Position numbers and translations under genes: made by a program. Positions 17,733 to 26,085 of a DNA stretch of 64,000 bases are shown one piece after another. Each line of letters begins with the position of its first letter. The stretch's first letter is position 1. Below the pieces are notes generated by a model that did not search any database, was not told the DNA's origin, and saw only the letters and a program-made list of their open reading frames with translations. Source of the stretch: Bacteroidota bacterium (GTDB taxonomy: Bacteria > Bacteroidota > Bacteroidia > Chitinophagales > Chitinophagaceae); contig JAEWBT010000136.1 in NCBI GenBank assembly GCA_023391015.1, positions 1 through 64,000 on the forward strand, written 5' to 3'.

Positions 17733-18275
17733 ATGAAGAAAATCGTATTGACACTGGCGGGCGCACTTGCCCTTTCTGCCACTGCGCTTGCCCAATCGCC
17801 CAAGTTGGGCTACATCAACTCTGCGGAACTGCTGCAAAGCATGCCCGACGTGACCAAGGCCGACAATGACCTGAAAGTGTTTGCCAAAGCCTATCAGGAT
17901 CAGCTCGAAACCATGAGCAAGGAGTATGAAAAGAAAATCAAGGATTTTCAGGCCGGGCAGGCTACGATGAGCGAAGCCGTGAAGGAAGTAAAAGCCAAGG
18001 AAATCCAGGACCTGGAGTCGCGGATGCAAAGCACCAATCAAAGCGCCACCGAGAAAGTGCAGAAAAAGAAAGAAGACCTTTACAAGCCTATCCTGGACAA
18101 GGCCGATAAAGCCATTAAAGCTGTAGCGACCGAAAAAGGCTACGACTATGTTTTTGATGCTTCTGCCGGCGGGTTGCTTTTCGCCAAAGAGTCCGAGAAC
18201 ATTCTGGAAGCCGTAAAAACCAAGCTGGGTATCAAAGGTGGTGCTGCAACAGCGACCGCTCCCGTAAAACCCTAA
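17733..18275 (+). CDS. OmpH/Skp-family periplasmic chaperone, second copy
   Basis: A 180-residue paralogue of the preceding gene with its own signal peptide (KIVLTLAGALALSATALA). The OmpH body begins LGYINSAELLQSMPDVTKAD, the coiled coil is rich in Lys and Glu, and the strand YDYVFDASAGGLLFAKES completes the fold. A short Ala/Thr/Pro tail follows. It is the last gene of the uppS-bamA-skp-skp operon, with two TTTCCGGAAA copies and a terminator right after it. Confidence 0.9.
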   Translation: MKKIVLTLAGALALSATALAQSPKLGYINSAELLQSMPDVTKADNDLKVFAKAYQDQLETMSKEYEKKIKDFQAGQATMSEAVKEVKAKEIQDLESRMQSTNQSATEKVQKKKEDLYKPILDKADKAIKAVATEKGYDYVFDASAGGLLFAKESENILEAVKTKLGIKGGAATATAPVKP

Positions 18276-18277
18276 TA

Positions 18278-18300
18278 ATTTTCCGGAAATTTCCGGAAAA
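18278..18300. repeat. TTTCCGGAAA doublet, 10-bp spacing
   Basis: Two copies of TTCCGGAA start ten bases apart (18281 and 18291), one helical turn, between the skp stop and its terminator. Confidence 0.85.
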
Positions 18301-18309
18301 TCTCTCCTT

Positions 18310-18348
18310 TAAAAATCCTTCTCAGGCTTTTCTGAGAAGGATTTTTTG
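18310..18348 (+). terminator. Intrinsic terminator of the bamA-skp operon
   Basis: aaaatccttctca pairs with tgagaaggatttt around a short ggcttttc loop, followed by a T run on the plus strand. Confidence 0.9.
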
Positions 18349-18411
18349 ATATAGGGGCCGCGAACCATTTCTTCGTTTTAGAAAAAGATTTTAACTCAAA
18401 GAACCTCCCAC

Positions 18412-18873
18412 ATGAAAAAAGCTTTTTTGATGCTTGCGCTTGGCGGAGCTGGCCTGTTCTCCGCCTGCAATAAAGACAAAAACGACCCTGCGCCCGCTAA
18501 TAATCTTCAGGGCAAATGGCAGCTGGAGCAGTCCAACACCAGACTTTCGGTAGGCGGGGTGGTTTTAAAAGACACTGCTGTTAGAAACGCCGATCTGGAT
18601 GCTTGTCTGCAAGACAATTTTATGGCGTTTGCGCCAAATGGTATGGGCTATATCAGCAAAGGCGCTACCCTGTGTGCCGGCGAAGCCGCTACGGCCGATT
18701 CTTTCTCTTATGCTCTGACGAACAACAATAAGAGTCTGTATATCAGTGCTCGTGGATACAATGACACCTTCAACTTAAAAACCTTAAACAATTCCTCGCT
18801 GGTTTTTTATAAAGATTATTCGACCAATGGCGGAATGCTCACGGTTGAAACCAGTTTCAAGAAAATTCCGTAG
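18412..18873 (+). CDS. Lipocalin-like lipoprotein, copy 1
   Basis: A 153-residue lipoprotein with the signal ALGGAGLFSACNKDKND (lipobox cysteine near residue 19). The body opens LQGKWQLEQSNTRLS, the G-x-W start of the Bacteroidota lipocalin-like domain, and continues with CLQDNFMAFAPNGMGYI and a strand ending VETSFKKIP. Two related genes follow at 19064 and 21383; all share a cysteine before the DNF/DNS-type segment and end in an L/I-P dipeptide. Function is unknown. Confidence 0.8.
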   Translation: MKKAFLMLALGGAGLFSACNKDKNDPAPANNLQGKWQLEQSNTRLSVGGVVLKDTAVRNADLDACLQDNFMAFAPNGMGYISKGATLCAGEAATADSFSYALTNNNKSLYISARGYNDTFNLKTLNNSSLVFYKDYSTNGGMLTVETSFKKIP

Positions 18874-19063
18874 CCGACTGGTTTCGCCTCTGGTAGACCG
18901 GATGCAACAGAAAATGGCTTTTTTCCGGAAAAGCGCATTGGCCGGTCCACAACTGCTGGCGCACTTTTTTAAAAAACTTTTTTTTATTGGAATGCCGGAT
19001 CTGCTTTCTGTCTCAGGGCTTTCCCGTTTGATGTTCGTGGTTCTCTTCAAAAAAACAACCTGT

Positions 19064-19522
19064 ATGAAAAAATCATTTTGGCTACTGTTGCTGGGCGCAA
19101 CCGGCGTGCTGGCTTCCTGCAAAAAAGACAATAACGGCTCACCAACCGATTTGATTATCGGCAAATGGAGCCCCGACAAAATCATTCTGACCGAATCCGG
19201 CGGCGGTAAAACCGAAATCGATACTACATACAAAGGGGATGCTGAACCGTGCGATCAGGATAACTTTATCGCGTTTCTGGCCGGCGGGAAAGGGTATAAC
19301 AGTCCCGGAGATAAGCTATGCAACGGTCAAACCGGCACTGTGGATTCGTTTGGCTATGCCTTGCTCGACAACAACTCCAAGTTAACGATTACCTCTGCTG
19401 GCAGCAGCAGCAATACCCTGAACATCCAGACCTTAAACGGCTCTTCGCTGGTGCTGAACCAAACCGGACAAGATAGCAAGAAGACCTACTCGGTAACTGT
19501 TTATTTGTCGAAACTCCCTTAG
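19064..19522 (+). CDS. Lipocalin-like lipoprotein, copy 2
   Basis: A 152-residue lipoprotein with signal KKSFWLLLLGATGVLASCKK. It is a paralogue of the gene at 18412: LIIGKWSPDKIILTESGGG matches the lipocalin-like start, CDQDNFIAFLAGGKGYNSPG the central motif and VTVYLSKLP the end. The in-frame region upstream is open for 79 more codons but has no signal peptide at its start, so the methionine at 19064 was chosen. A terminator follows. Confidence 0.8.
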   Translation: MKKSFWLLLLGATGVLASCKKDNNGSPTDLIIGKWSPDKIILTESGGGKTEIDTTYKGDAEPCDQDNFIAFLAGGKGYNSPGDKLCNGQTGTVDSFGYALLDNNSKLTITSAGSSSNTLNIQTLNGSSLVLNQTGQDSKKTYSVTVYLSKLP

Positions 19523-19546
19523 TGCTTTCCTGGTACCATTTACAAT

Positions 19547-19584
19547 AAAAAGCCCGGAGCGTCATCGCTCCGGGCTTTTGTTTT
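19547..19584. terminator. Bidirectional terminator between lipoprotein gene and lysS
   Basis: aaaagcccggagc pairs with gctccgggctttt around a gtcatc loop. It is followed at once by a TTTTCCGGAAA/ATTTCCGGAAAT doublet 21 bp apart (19583 and 19604). Confidence 0.85.
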
Positions 19585-19634
19585 CCGGAAAATACAGGTG
19601 GATTTCCGGAAATTACAGGGCCTTGAAAGGCATT

Positions 19635-21158
19635 TTAAGCATCTGTTTTCTCCGGGCGCATTTGCGGGAACAAGAGCACATCCTGAATCGAAACCTGCCC
19701 GGTGAGCAACATCGCCAAGCGCTCAATACCAATGCCAATACCGGCGGTCGGTGGCATACCATATTCCAGCGCGCGAAGGAAATCGTGGTCGATGTACATC
19801 GCTTCGTCGTCGCCGCGCTCCATCAATCGCACTTGTTCCTCAAAGCGCTCGCGCTGATCGATCGGGTCGTTCAACTCCGAGTAGGCGTTGGCGATTTCCT
19901 TACCGGCCACAATCAGCTCAAAACGCTCTACAAGGCCTTCTTTTTCGCGGTGCTTTTTCGTTAGCGGGCTCATCTCCACCGGATAATCGGTGATGAATGT
20001 AGGCTGGATATAATGCGCCTCGCACAGGTCACCGAAAATGGTGTCAATCAGTTTGCCTTTGCCCATCGTGGCGTCCACCTCGAGCTTCAGGTCTTTGCAG
20101 GTCTGGAACAGTTGTGCCTCGTCCATTCCGGAAACGTCCACGCCGGTGTGGGTTTTGATGGCCTCAAAAATGGGCACGCGGGCGTAGGGCGCTTTAAAAT
20201 CGATTTCCTTTCCGCCTACTTCGGTAACGGTGGTGCCATTGGTAGCCAGCGCGGTTTGCTCCAAAAGCTGCTCGGTGGTTTCCATCATCCACAAATAATC
20301 TTTGTAGGCGGTGTAAAACTCCAGAATCGTAAACTCCGGATTGTGGGTCCGGTCCATGCCTTCGTTCCGGAAATTCCGGGAAAATTCATACACCCAGTCA
20401 AAGCCGCCCACAATGAGGCGCTTCAGGTACAGCTCATTGGCAATGCGCAGGTACAGGGGAATGTCCAGCGCGTTGTGGTGCGACACGAACGGCCGCGCAA
20501 TCGCGCCGCCGGGAATGGGTTGCAGTACCGGCGTATCCACTTCCAAAGCGCCGCGCTCGTCTAAGAAACGACGGATGGCGGCTTTCATTTTGGTGATTTT
20601 CGTAAACGTGTCGCGCACGCCAGGGTTTACAATCAAATCGGCGTAGCGCTGCCGGTAGCGGAATTCCGGGTCGGTGACGGCGTCATACACTTCGCCGTCT
20701 TTTTCTTTTACGATTGGCAGGGGCCGCAGGGCTTTGCCCAAGAGCTTAAAGTCCTCCACGTGAACGGAGGTTTCACCGGTTTTGGTTTTAAAAACAAAGC
20801 CTTTTACACCTACGAAATCACCGATATCGAGGAGTTTTTTGATGACCTGGTTATACAGCGTTTTGTCTTCGCCGGGGCAGAGGTCGTCGCGGCGCAGGTA
20901 AATCTGAATGCGGCCCGAGGCGTCCTGAATCACCGCAAAAGCGGCCTTGCCCATGTCGCGGATGCTCATGATGCGGCCCGCCAGCGACACTTCCTTAAAT
21001 GCTTCGTTGTCTTCCTCGCCTTTGTAGGTGGAAAGAATATCAGTGGCTTTGTGGGTAATGTCGAAAGTAGGGGCCGGGTAGGGGTCGATGCCCAGGCGTT
21101 GCAGCTCGGCCAGTTTCTCCCGGCGAACGATTTCCTGTTCGCTAAGCGTTGATTGCAT
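19635..21158 (-). CDS. lysS: Lysyl-tRNA synthetase, class II
   Basis: A 507-residue class II aminoacyl-tRNA synthetase that charges tRNA-Lys. The N-terminal OB-fold anticodon-binding domain covers about residues 50-160 ([20 protein letters not shown]). Class II motif 2 is [20 protein letters not shown] and motif 3 is [16 protein letters not shown] near the C-terminus. The start at MQSTLSEQE matches the family; further upstream methionines lie beyond the promoter. A perfect -7 box, TACTTTTG, ends only five bases before this ATG, so the message is probably leaderless. Confidence 0.96.
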   Translation of the reverse strand: MQSTLSEQEIVRREKLAELQRLGIDPYPAPTFDITHKATDILSTYKGEEDNEAFKEVSLAGRIMSIRDMGKAAFAVIQDASGRIQIYLRRDDLCPGEDKTLYNQVIKKLLDIGDFVGVKGFVFKTKTGETSVHVEDFKLLGKALRPLPIVKEKDGEVYDAVTDPEFRYRQRYADLIVNPGVRDTFTKITKMKAAIRRFLDERGALEVDTPVLQPIPGGAIARPFVSHHNALDIPLYLRIANELYLKRLIVGGFDWVYEFSRNFRNEGMDRTHNPEFTILEFYTAYKDYLWMMETTEQLLEQTALATNGTTVTEVGGKEIDFKAPYARVPIFEAIKTHTGVDVSGMDEAQLFQTCKDLKLEVDATMGKGKLIDTIFGDLCEAHYIQPTFITDYPVEMSPLTKKHREKEGLVERFELIVAGKEIANAYSELNDPIDQRERFEEQVRLMERGDDEAMYIDHDFLRALEYGMPPTAGIGIGIERLAMLLTGQVSIQDVLLFPQMRPEKTDA

Positions 21159-21163
21159 GGGCG

Positions 21164-21171
21164 CAAAAGTA
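21164..21171 (-). promoter_or_regulatory. Candidate -7 box of lysS
   Basis: On the minus strand TACTTTTG matches TAnnTTTG exactly, with its last base five bases from the lysS ATG. The start of transcription would fall on or next to the A of ATG. Confidence 0.5.
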
Positions 21172-21353
21172 AGATAGCGAATGGGTTGATGGTGTTGATA
21201 GGGTTGAGAGACCGCGAAGGGTTGAGCAAAATTTCCGGGAATTTTCATTGTATATCCGTGCAACAGCCGCGTATTTCTATGCAATCACTACGTAGTTCCA
21301 TTGAAAAATGGGCGTTTTAGCTAAGAAGCCTTTAAAATGCTAAGCGCTGCTAC

Positions 21354-21361
21354 TACTTTCG
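21354..21361 (+). promoter_or_regulatory. Candidate -7 box of lipoprotein gene 3
   Basis: TACTTTCG lies 21 bases before the ATA codon where the lipoprotein signal sequence starts. It supports transcription of the gene even though no standard start codon is present. Confidence 0.35.
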
Positions 21362-21382
21362 CCCGAATTCAATTTCTTTTTT

Positions 21383-21856
21383 ATAAAAAAACCACTCCTC
21401 TTCCTCTCCGCAGGACTGGCTTTCACTATTGCCGCCTGTAACAAAGACAAAGACAATAACAATGGTGGCAGTGGAAATGGTAATGCGACCATTGTCGGCA
21501 CTTGGAGTTATGAAAAACAGGTTTATTGGGAAACCGAAAATGGTAAGACGGATACCTGGACTTACACAATCGACTCCCTGGAAGCCTGCGAGCGGGATAA
21601 CTCTATCACCTTTCGAACGGATGGTACCGGAACAATAAATAGGGGGACAATTCCATGTACTGTGGATAGCAAAGAAGATAACAATTTTAAATATACTATG
21701 GCGGCTGACAAATCCGCTATTTACATTTCAACTAACCTCGGTAAAGACACGACTAATCTAAAAAGCCTGACCAGCTCTAACTTTGTAACCTTCTATTCCT
21801 ATAATAGAGATGGGCGCGAGCATCGCTCTGAAACCACGTTCAAAAAACTTCCGTAA
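21383..21856 (+). CDS. Lipocalin-like lipoprotein, copy 3, with ATA in the start position
   Basis: Reading from ATA at 21383 gives a complete 157-residue lipoprotein: (M)KKPLLFLSAGLAFTIAACNK is a textbook lipoprotein signal, TIVGTWSYEKQVYWETENG opens the lipocalin-like domain, and the tail RSETTFKKLP matches the paralogues at 18412 and 19064. The frame has a stop at 21341 and contains no ATG, GTG or TTG between that stop and the signal peptide. Either AUA is used as a rare start, or an ATG has mutated and the gene is newly silenced, or there is a sequence error. The body shows no frameshift or internal stop, so decay, if any, is recent. Confidence 0.7.
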   Translation: MKKPLLFLSAGLAFTIAACNKDKDNNNGGSGNGNATIVGTWSYEKQVYWETENGKTDTWTYTIDSLEACERDNSITFRTDGTGTINRGTIPCTVDSKEDNNFKYTMAADKSAIYISTNLGKDTTNLKSLTSSNFVTFYSYNRDGREHRSETTFKKLP

Positions 21857-21875
21857 AGTCGTTTTCTCCTTTTCC

Positions 21876-21906
21876 AAAAAGCCCTGCACAAGTGCCAGGG
21901 CTTTTT
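21876..21906. terminator. Terminator after lipoprotein gene 3
   Basis: aaaaagccctg pairs with cagggcttttt around cacaagtgc, with a T run on the plus strand. Confidence 0.85.
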
Positions 21907-21953
21907 ATTTGAATGCTATTTCCGGGAAACAGCCTCTGTCTGGCCCTTCGCCG

Positions 21954-21961
21954 TATTTTTG
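21954..21961 (+). promoter_or_regulatory. Candidate -7 box of the methyltransferase gene
   Basis: TATTTTTG fits TAnnTTTG exactly and lies 17 bases before the ATG at 21979. Confidence 0.45.
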
Positions 21962-21978
21962 GCTTTCTAAAAATTATC

Positions 21979-22770
21979 ATGGCCCTTAAGCACCACTCCG
22001 ACGCGCGCCTGCGCTTTGACCAGCAAGTAGATAACAGCCGCCAGTACGTGTTGCCTTTTATTGAGAAAACAAAACCCATCGGGCCGGGTACGATGGTGCT
22101 GGAAGTAGGTTGCGGCGAAGGCGGCGTGCTCCTGCCGTTCATCGAGAAAGGTGCAGTATGCGTGGGCGTGGATCTGGATCCGCCGCGCATTGAAATGGCC
22201 TGGGATTTTCTGGCCGAGGAAAACGCTGCCGGCAAGGCCACTTTCCTGCTCCAAAACATCTACGACGATGATTTTGTAGAAAAATACCGGAATTCTTTCG
22301 ACCTGATTATTCTGAAAGATGTGATTGAGCATGTGCCCAATCAGGAAGCTTTTATTCCGCACCTGAAAACCTTTTTGCGGCCCGGCGGTCAAATCTTTTT
22401 CGGTTTCCCACCGTGGATGATGCCTTTTGGCGGCCACCAGCAAACCTGCAAAACCAAGTGGGCCAGCAAGCTGCCCTGGTATCACCTGTTGCCCCGCCCG
22501 CTTTACCGCGCTGCGCTCAAAGCCATGGGTGAAAACGAAGGCACCATTGCCGAGCTGATGGAAATCAAAGACACCCAAATCACCATTGAGCGCTTTGAGG
22601 AAATCGTGAAAAAATCGGGGCTGAAGATTAAAAAACAACAGCACTATCTTTTTAATCCCATTTATCGCTACAAGTTCGGCGTGCAGCCGCGCAAGCAATT
22701 GCCTTTGATTACGGCTTTGCCTTACCTGCGCGATTTTGTAACGACCTGTGTGTATTACACGGTGGGATAA
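21979..22770 (+). CDS. Class I SAM-dependent methyltransferase
   Basis: A 263-residue cytoplasmic methyltransferase. The SAM-binding motif I is MVLEVGCGEGGVLLPFIEKG, followed by the acidic loop VGVDLDPPRIEMA and motif post-II LIILKDVIEHVPNQEAFIPH, as in the Methyltransf_11/25 group. The C-terminal third (HYLFNPIYRYKFGVQPRK) resembles proteins near glycan or lipid biosynthesis loci, but the substrate is not evident. The start at MALKHH was preferred because a -7 box lies between it and an upstream in-frame methionine. Confidence 0.85.
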   Translation: MALKHHSDARLRFDQQVDNSRQYVLPFIEKTKPIGPGTMVLEVGCGEGGVLLPFIEKGAVCVGVDLDPPRIEMAWDFLAEENAAGKATFLLQNIYDDDFVEKYRNSFDLIILKDVIEHVPNQEAFIPHLKTFLRPGGQIFFGFPPWMMPFGGHQQTCKTKWASKLPWYHLLPRPLYRAALKAMGENEGTIAELMEIKDTQITIERFEEIVKKSGLKIKKQQHYLFNPIYRYKFGVQPRKQLPLITALPYLRDFVTTCVYYTVG

Positions 22771-22903
22771 GGGTAACAGCCAAATCCCAGAAACCAAAGT
22801 CCGAGGCCCAAAATCTGGTTTGAGAAGGCTCGGCGCAAAGGTTGTTTGCTGTTAGAAACGCTTAGAGATTTCCGGAAATTTTTGTTTGAAAAGAACCCTT
22901 TTC

Positions 22904-23740
22904 TCAATGGCTCTTCCGCCGCTGTGCCCGCCGGGCCAGCCACGAGAAAAACACCGGAACCAGAAACAGCAGAATACTCAGCACCGAAACAACCGTATCG
23001 CCCCAAACGGTGGGGTGATAGCCTTCGGGCACCGGAATTCCGGAAATATGACGGCATTCCAGATCGCCTTCCAGCCAAATAGAAAACGCCGAACAGGGAT
23101 AGAAATGGGTGTAAAGCGACAGCAATAATTTGGTTCCCAAAAGCCCAATCACGAGATAAGCGCAGCGTTCCAGAAACGGAAACCGCTCCATCAGCCGCAC
23201 AAATCCCTGCGCCACAAACCGCATGGCCAGAATGCCAATAAAAACGCCCAGCCAGATGAGCAGCAGGTTGCGTGTGTAGGCATTGGCCGCAATCACATTG
23301 TCGATGGAGAAGGCCAGGTCCATTACTTCCACCAGCACAATCGTGGACCACAACGGCCCCAAAGCGCCAACGGTTTTCCGGTAAAGCTTGCTGCGTTTGC
23401 GTGGCTCAGCGGCCAGCGTTTCCGGACTTTTCTTTTTGAAGAAATAGCTCAGGGAAAGAAAAAGCAGATACGCACCGCCCACGGGTTTTGCCCACCAGAT
23501 GTGAATAAGCCATGCCGCCGCCACCAGGCACAAGCCCCGGAAAATATACGCGCCCAGAATGCCGTAGCGCAGCGCCTTTTTCCGGTCTTCCTTGGGCAAA
23601 TCCAGCACCATGGTGGCCAGCACCGCCGCATTGTCCACCGACAGCAGGCTTTCAATCAAAATCAGATTCAGCACCACCAAAAGGCTGGGCAGCGGGTGCG
23701 CCTGAATTTGCGCCAGGTATTCGCCTATAGATTCAAACAT
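22904..23740 (-). CDS. TerC family integral membrane protein
   Basis: A 278-residue protein with about seven membrane helices. The two TerC signatures are present: ESLLSVDNAAVLATMV near residue 31 and DLAFSIDNVIAANAY near residue 146, whose acidic residues lie within helices and may bind metal. TerC relatives export manganese or act in tellurite resistance. A cytoplasmic loop FFKKKSPETLAAEPRKRSK separates the halves. A -7 box (TAGCTTTG, minus strand, 23755-23748) ends seven bases before the ATG. A tail segment between the last helices (YPCSAFSIWLEGDLECRH) has two cysteines. Confidence 0.88.
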   Translation of the reverse strand: MFESIGEYLAQIQAHPLPSLLVVLNLILIESLLSVDNAAVLATMVLDLPKEDRKKALRYGILGAYIFRGLCLVAAAWLIHIWWAKPVGGAYLLFLSLSYFFKKKSPETLAAEPRKRSKLYRKTVGALGPLWSTIVLVEVMDLAFSIDNVIAANAYTRNLLLIWLGVFIGILAMRFVAQGFVRLMERFPFLERCAYLVIGLLGTKLLLSLYTHFYPCSAFSIWLEGDLECRHISGIPVPEGYHPTVWGDTVVSVLSILLFLVPVFFSWLARRAQRRKSH

Positions 23741-23747
23741 GAAGCGT

Positions 23748-23755
23748 CAAAGCTA
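23748..23755 (-). promoter_or_regulatory. Candidate -7 box of terC
   Basis: TAGCTTTG on the minus strand, a perfect match, seven bases from the ATG. It suggests a leader of only a few bases. Confidence 0.45.
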
Positions 23756-23796
23756 AAGAGTGGTGTTGGAAAATGATGGATGGCGCTTTTCAACCA

Positions 23797-23823
23797 TAGA
23801 GACGCTCAATTTGGGCGTCTCTA
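23797..23823. repeat. GTAGAGAC-family palindrome, copy 1
   Basis: tagagacgc and gcgtctcta are perfect arms around tcaatttgg, in the gap between terC and the M1 peptidase gene. It is related to copies at 27576-27650 and 30222-30249. Confidence 0.7.
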
Positions 23824-23830
23824 CAGTAAA

Positions 23831-25768
23831 TCAGGGCCGCAGCAAACGATAGGTTTTTTCCAATCCTTCCACCCGAAATAAATACACCCCTGCCGGAAGC
23901 GCCCGTGCCGGAACCAAAAGCGTAGCGGTGTCGCTCTTTCCCTGAGCCATGATTTTTCCGGAAATATCCGTTAGCTGCCAAGCCTTCTGCAACGGTAAGC
24001 CACTTACCTGCCACGTATCGTTAGCGGGATTGGGATAAACGGAGATAGGGGAAAAATCGGCTGCACCGGCCACCGAAAGGGCCTGGTTGCGGGAAACAAT
24101 GCCGCGCCGCTTGATAAGCTGCTCTGCCGGGTCAAGGCGAATGCCCGTTACCGAATCGGTCATCGGGAAAGAGAAAAGCTGCACCGCCTGTGCGGGAGTC
24201 ACCCGGCGCACCTGCGGGCCATTTGGGGTATAAAACTCAACCTCAACCGGTATTTCAAAGAAAGCCACCGATGCCGGTCGCGACGTTGTCTGGCGCAGCT
24301 CCACAAATGCCGTTCCGGCGTCATAAGCCCAGGAAGCCGAGTACGTCGGATAGCCTTCGCCCACCACCCACTGCCGGAAAAAGCTATCGAGCGGCTGGTT
24401 ATACACGCTTTCAAAAACGGCTTTCAGGTCTTCGGTAGCGGCGTTCTGAAACTTATAGGTTTGCTGATATTGGCGGCAGGCCGCGAAAAACAAGCTGTCG
24501 GTCGGGGCCACATAACGCAGCATATTCGCCACCATTGCTCCCTTGTCATATACCAGCCGGCTGTCAAACACGCTGTAGGCATTATTCGTATCGCTCACCA
24601 GCACGCTGCCGCCCCGCGCCGAGGTAACGCTGGCCGTCTTGATGGCCCGCTCGGCCACTGCGGCGGCGGGGCCGTTGGCGTGTTCCAGAAAAATCAGCTC
24701 ACAAAACGACGCAAAGCCTTCCGAAAGCCAGATGTCGCGCCAGGCTTGCTGCGACACGCAATCGCCCCACCACTGATGGCCCAACTCGTGCATCGTCACT
24801 ATCCGTCCCACATTATAACCCAGCGAAGTCATCGTTTGGTGTTCCATCCCACCGCCCAGCGGCACGAGGCAGTTGCCATATTTTTCTTTGTAGAAAGGAT
24901 ATTTTCCGAAAAGGCCGGAGAACAGATTTAATGCATAGCCCACCGAGTCCAGCGCGTTGCGGCTTTCGGCGTTGATGCCGGCGGTGTCGTACACAAAGTT
25001 TTGGATGCGCATCGTGTCGCCGTCGGCAAACTGCATCGAGTAGGAGCGCTCCGTATAGGGCGCAACCGCTGCGCTGATAAGGTAATATTTGATGGGCGCA
25101 CGGTGGCTCCATTCATAACGGGTTTCGGTTGAAGAAACGGGAACCACCGCTTTTAAAACTCCATTACTGCCCGCTACGGCCCCTGTCGGAACGGTGATGT
25201 GAAAATCCGTAGAGTCAATCTTGTCGCGGATGTCCATCTTGCAGGGCCACCATTCGGCGGCGTAATACATATCGGCCAGCGTGTAAGTAACATTTGTGCC
25301 CGACGGCAGGGAAAAATGATTCAAACCTTTTGTAAAAAAGCCGCTGCCGCTCGGCGGTTGCCCGTGGTAAAACACCTGCGCTGTCAGGGTATCTCCCTGC
25401 GAAAGCGGCGTTGGAAGCGTGATTTTCCGGATGTTTCGCCCGCTTGTAGCCACCGGTAGATTCTGTCCATTCACCCATACAGAATCAATCGTCAGGGTCG
25501 TATCCAGCGTGAAGGCATACGTGGGCAGGGTAGCCGCCGTTACCAGTGCGCGGGTGGTGGCGTTGCCACTAATGGCGGTCGAAAGGTGCGTGAGCCGCAA
25601 GTCCAGCGCCACGTGTTTTACGTCATACCACTCTTCCTCTACCGTAGCCAGGGCTGCTTTCTGGGCTTTTTGAAAAGTTTGAATTTTCTTTTCTCCACAG
25701 CTATTCCCTGTTTGAGCAAAAGACAGAAAAGGCAGCAAGGTGCCGCAGAGAGCGAGACGGAATTTCAT
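23831..25768 (-). CDS. Secreted M1 family metallopeptidase with T9SS sorting domain
   Basis: A 645-residue zinc aminopeptidase-like protein. A signal peptide (LALCGTLLPFLSFAQ) is followed by the M1 N-terminal beta-domain. The zinc site is HELGHQWWGD (H327, E328, H331) and LSEGF (E350), giving HExxHx18E as in gluzincins. The GGMEH segment (LGGGMEHQTM) stands where M1 enzymes have GAMEN, so exopeptidase specificity may differ. The last 75 residues are a type IX sorting domain (ISVYPNPANDTWQVSGLP, then LPAGVYLFRVEG). It should act outside the cell in peptide degradation. Confidence 0.9.
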   Translation of the reverse strand: MKFRLALCGTLLPFLSFAQTGNSCGEKKIQTFQKAQKAALATVEEEWYDVKHVALDLRLTHLSTAISGNATTRALVTAATLPTYAFTLDTTLTIDSVWVNGQNLPVATSGRNIRKITLPTPLSQGDTLTAQVFYHGQPPSGSGFFTKGLNHFSLPSGTNVTYTLADMYYAAEWWPCKMDIRDKIDSTDFHITVPTGAVAGSNGVLKAVVPVSSTETRYEWSHRAPIKYYLISAAVAPYTERSYSMQFADGDTMRIQNFVYDTAGINAESRNALDSVGYALNLFSGLFGKYPFYKEKYGNCLVPLGGGMEHQTMTSLGYNVGRIVTMHELGHQWWGDCVSQQAWRDIWLSEGFASFCELIFLEHANGPAAAVAERAIKTASVTSARGGSVLVSDTNNAYSVFDSRLVYDKGAMVANMLRYVAPTDSLFFAACRQYQQTYKFQNAATEDLKAVFESVYNQPLDSFFRQWVVGEGYPTYSASWAYDAGTAFVELRQTTSRPASVAFFEIPVEVEFYTPNGPQVRRVTPAQAVQLFSFPMTDSVTGIRLDPAEQLIKRRGIVSRNQALSVAGAADFSPISVYPNPANDTWQVSGLPLQKAWQLTDISGKIMAQGKSDTATLLVPARALPAGVYLFRVEGLEKTYRLLRP

Positions 25769-26085
25769 ACAAACACTTTTACGCGTCCAAATTACACCTA
25801 TTAGCGGGATTGGGGTGTTGGTAAAAGCCGCTTATTTCCGGAAAACAAAGACACCCGTCAGGTTTCAAAAACCTGACGGATGGCTTTGTTTGCGTGAGGG
25901 ATAGACCCTTCGTCAAGCTCCCGGTGACAGCACAGCCGAAAGCCCGACCCGAAGGGGCACGCCAAAAAAGACGAAAGATAAAAGACAAAAGAGAGGAAGT
26001 CGGAGAGGAGAATGCGATTTCCCCTTATAAACGCAAAATGCAAGAATTTTTATCCTGTAATCCGGAACGTTTTTAGAATTCTGAG
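25769..26085. other. Intergenic region with hairpin and repeat fragments
   Basis: No gene is seen. The region holds one TTTCCGGAAA copy (25836-25845), a perfect hairpin (25855-25865 with 25869-25879, arms ccgtcaggttt/aaacctgacgg), a half element ending caagctcccggtgaca (about 25915-25930) that matches one arm of the repeat at 43947, and an A/G-rich stretch (25962-25995) with a near copy on the other side of the flippase gene. Confidence 0.6.
25855..25879. repeat. CCGTCAGGTTT hairpin
   Basis: Perfect 11-bp arms with a caa loop. On the minus strand it lies downstream of the flippase gene and upstream of the M1 peptidase gene, so it may also act as a weak terminator, but no T run follows. Confidence 0.6.
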
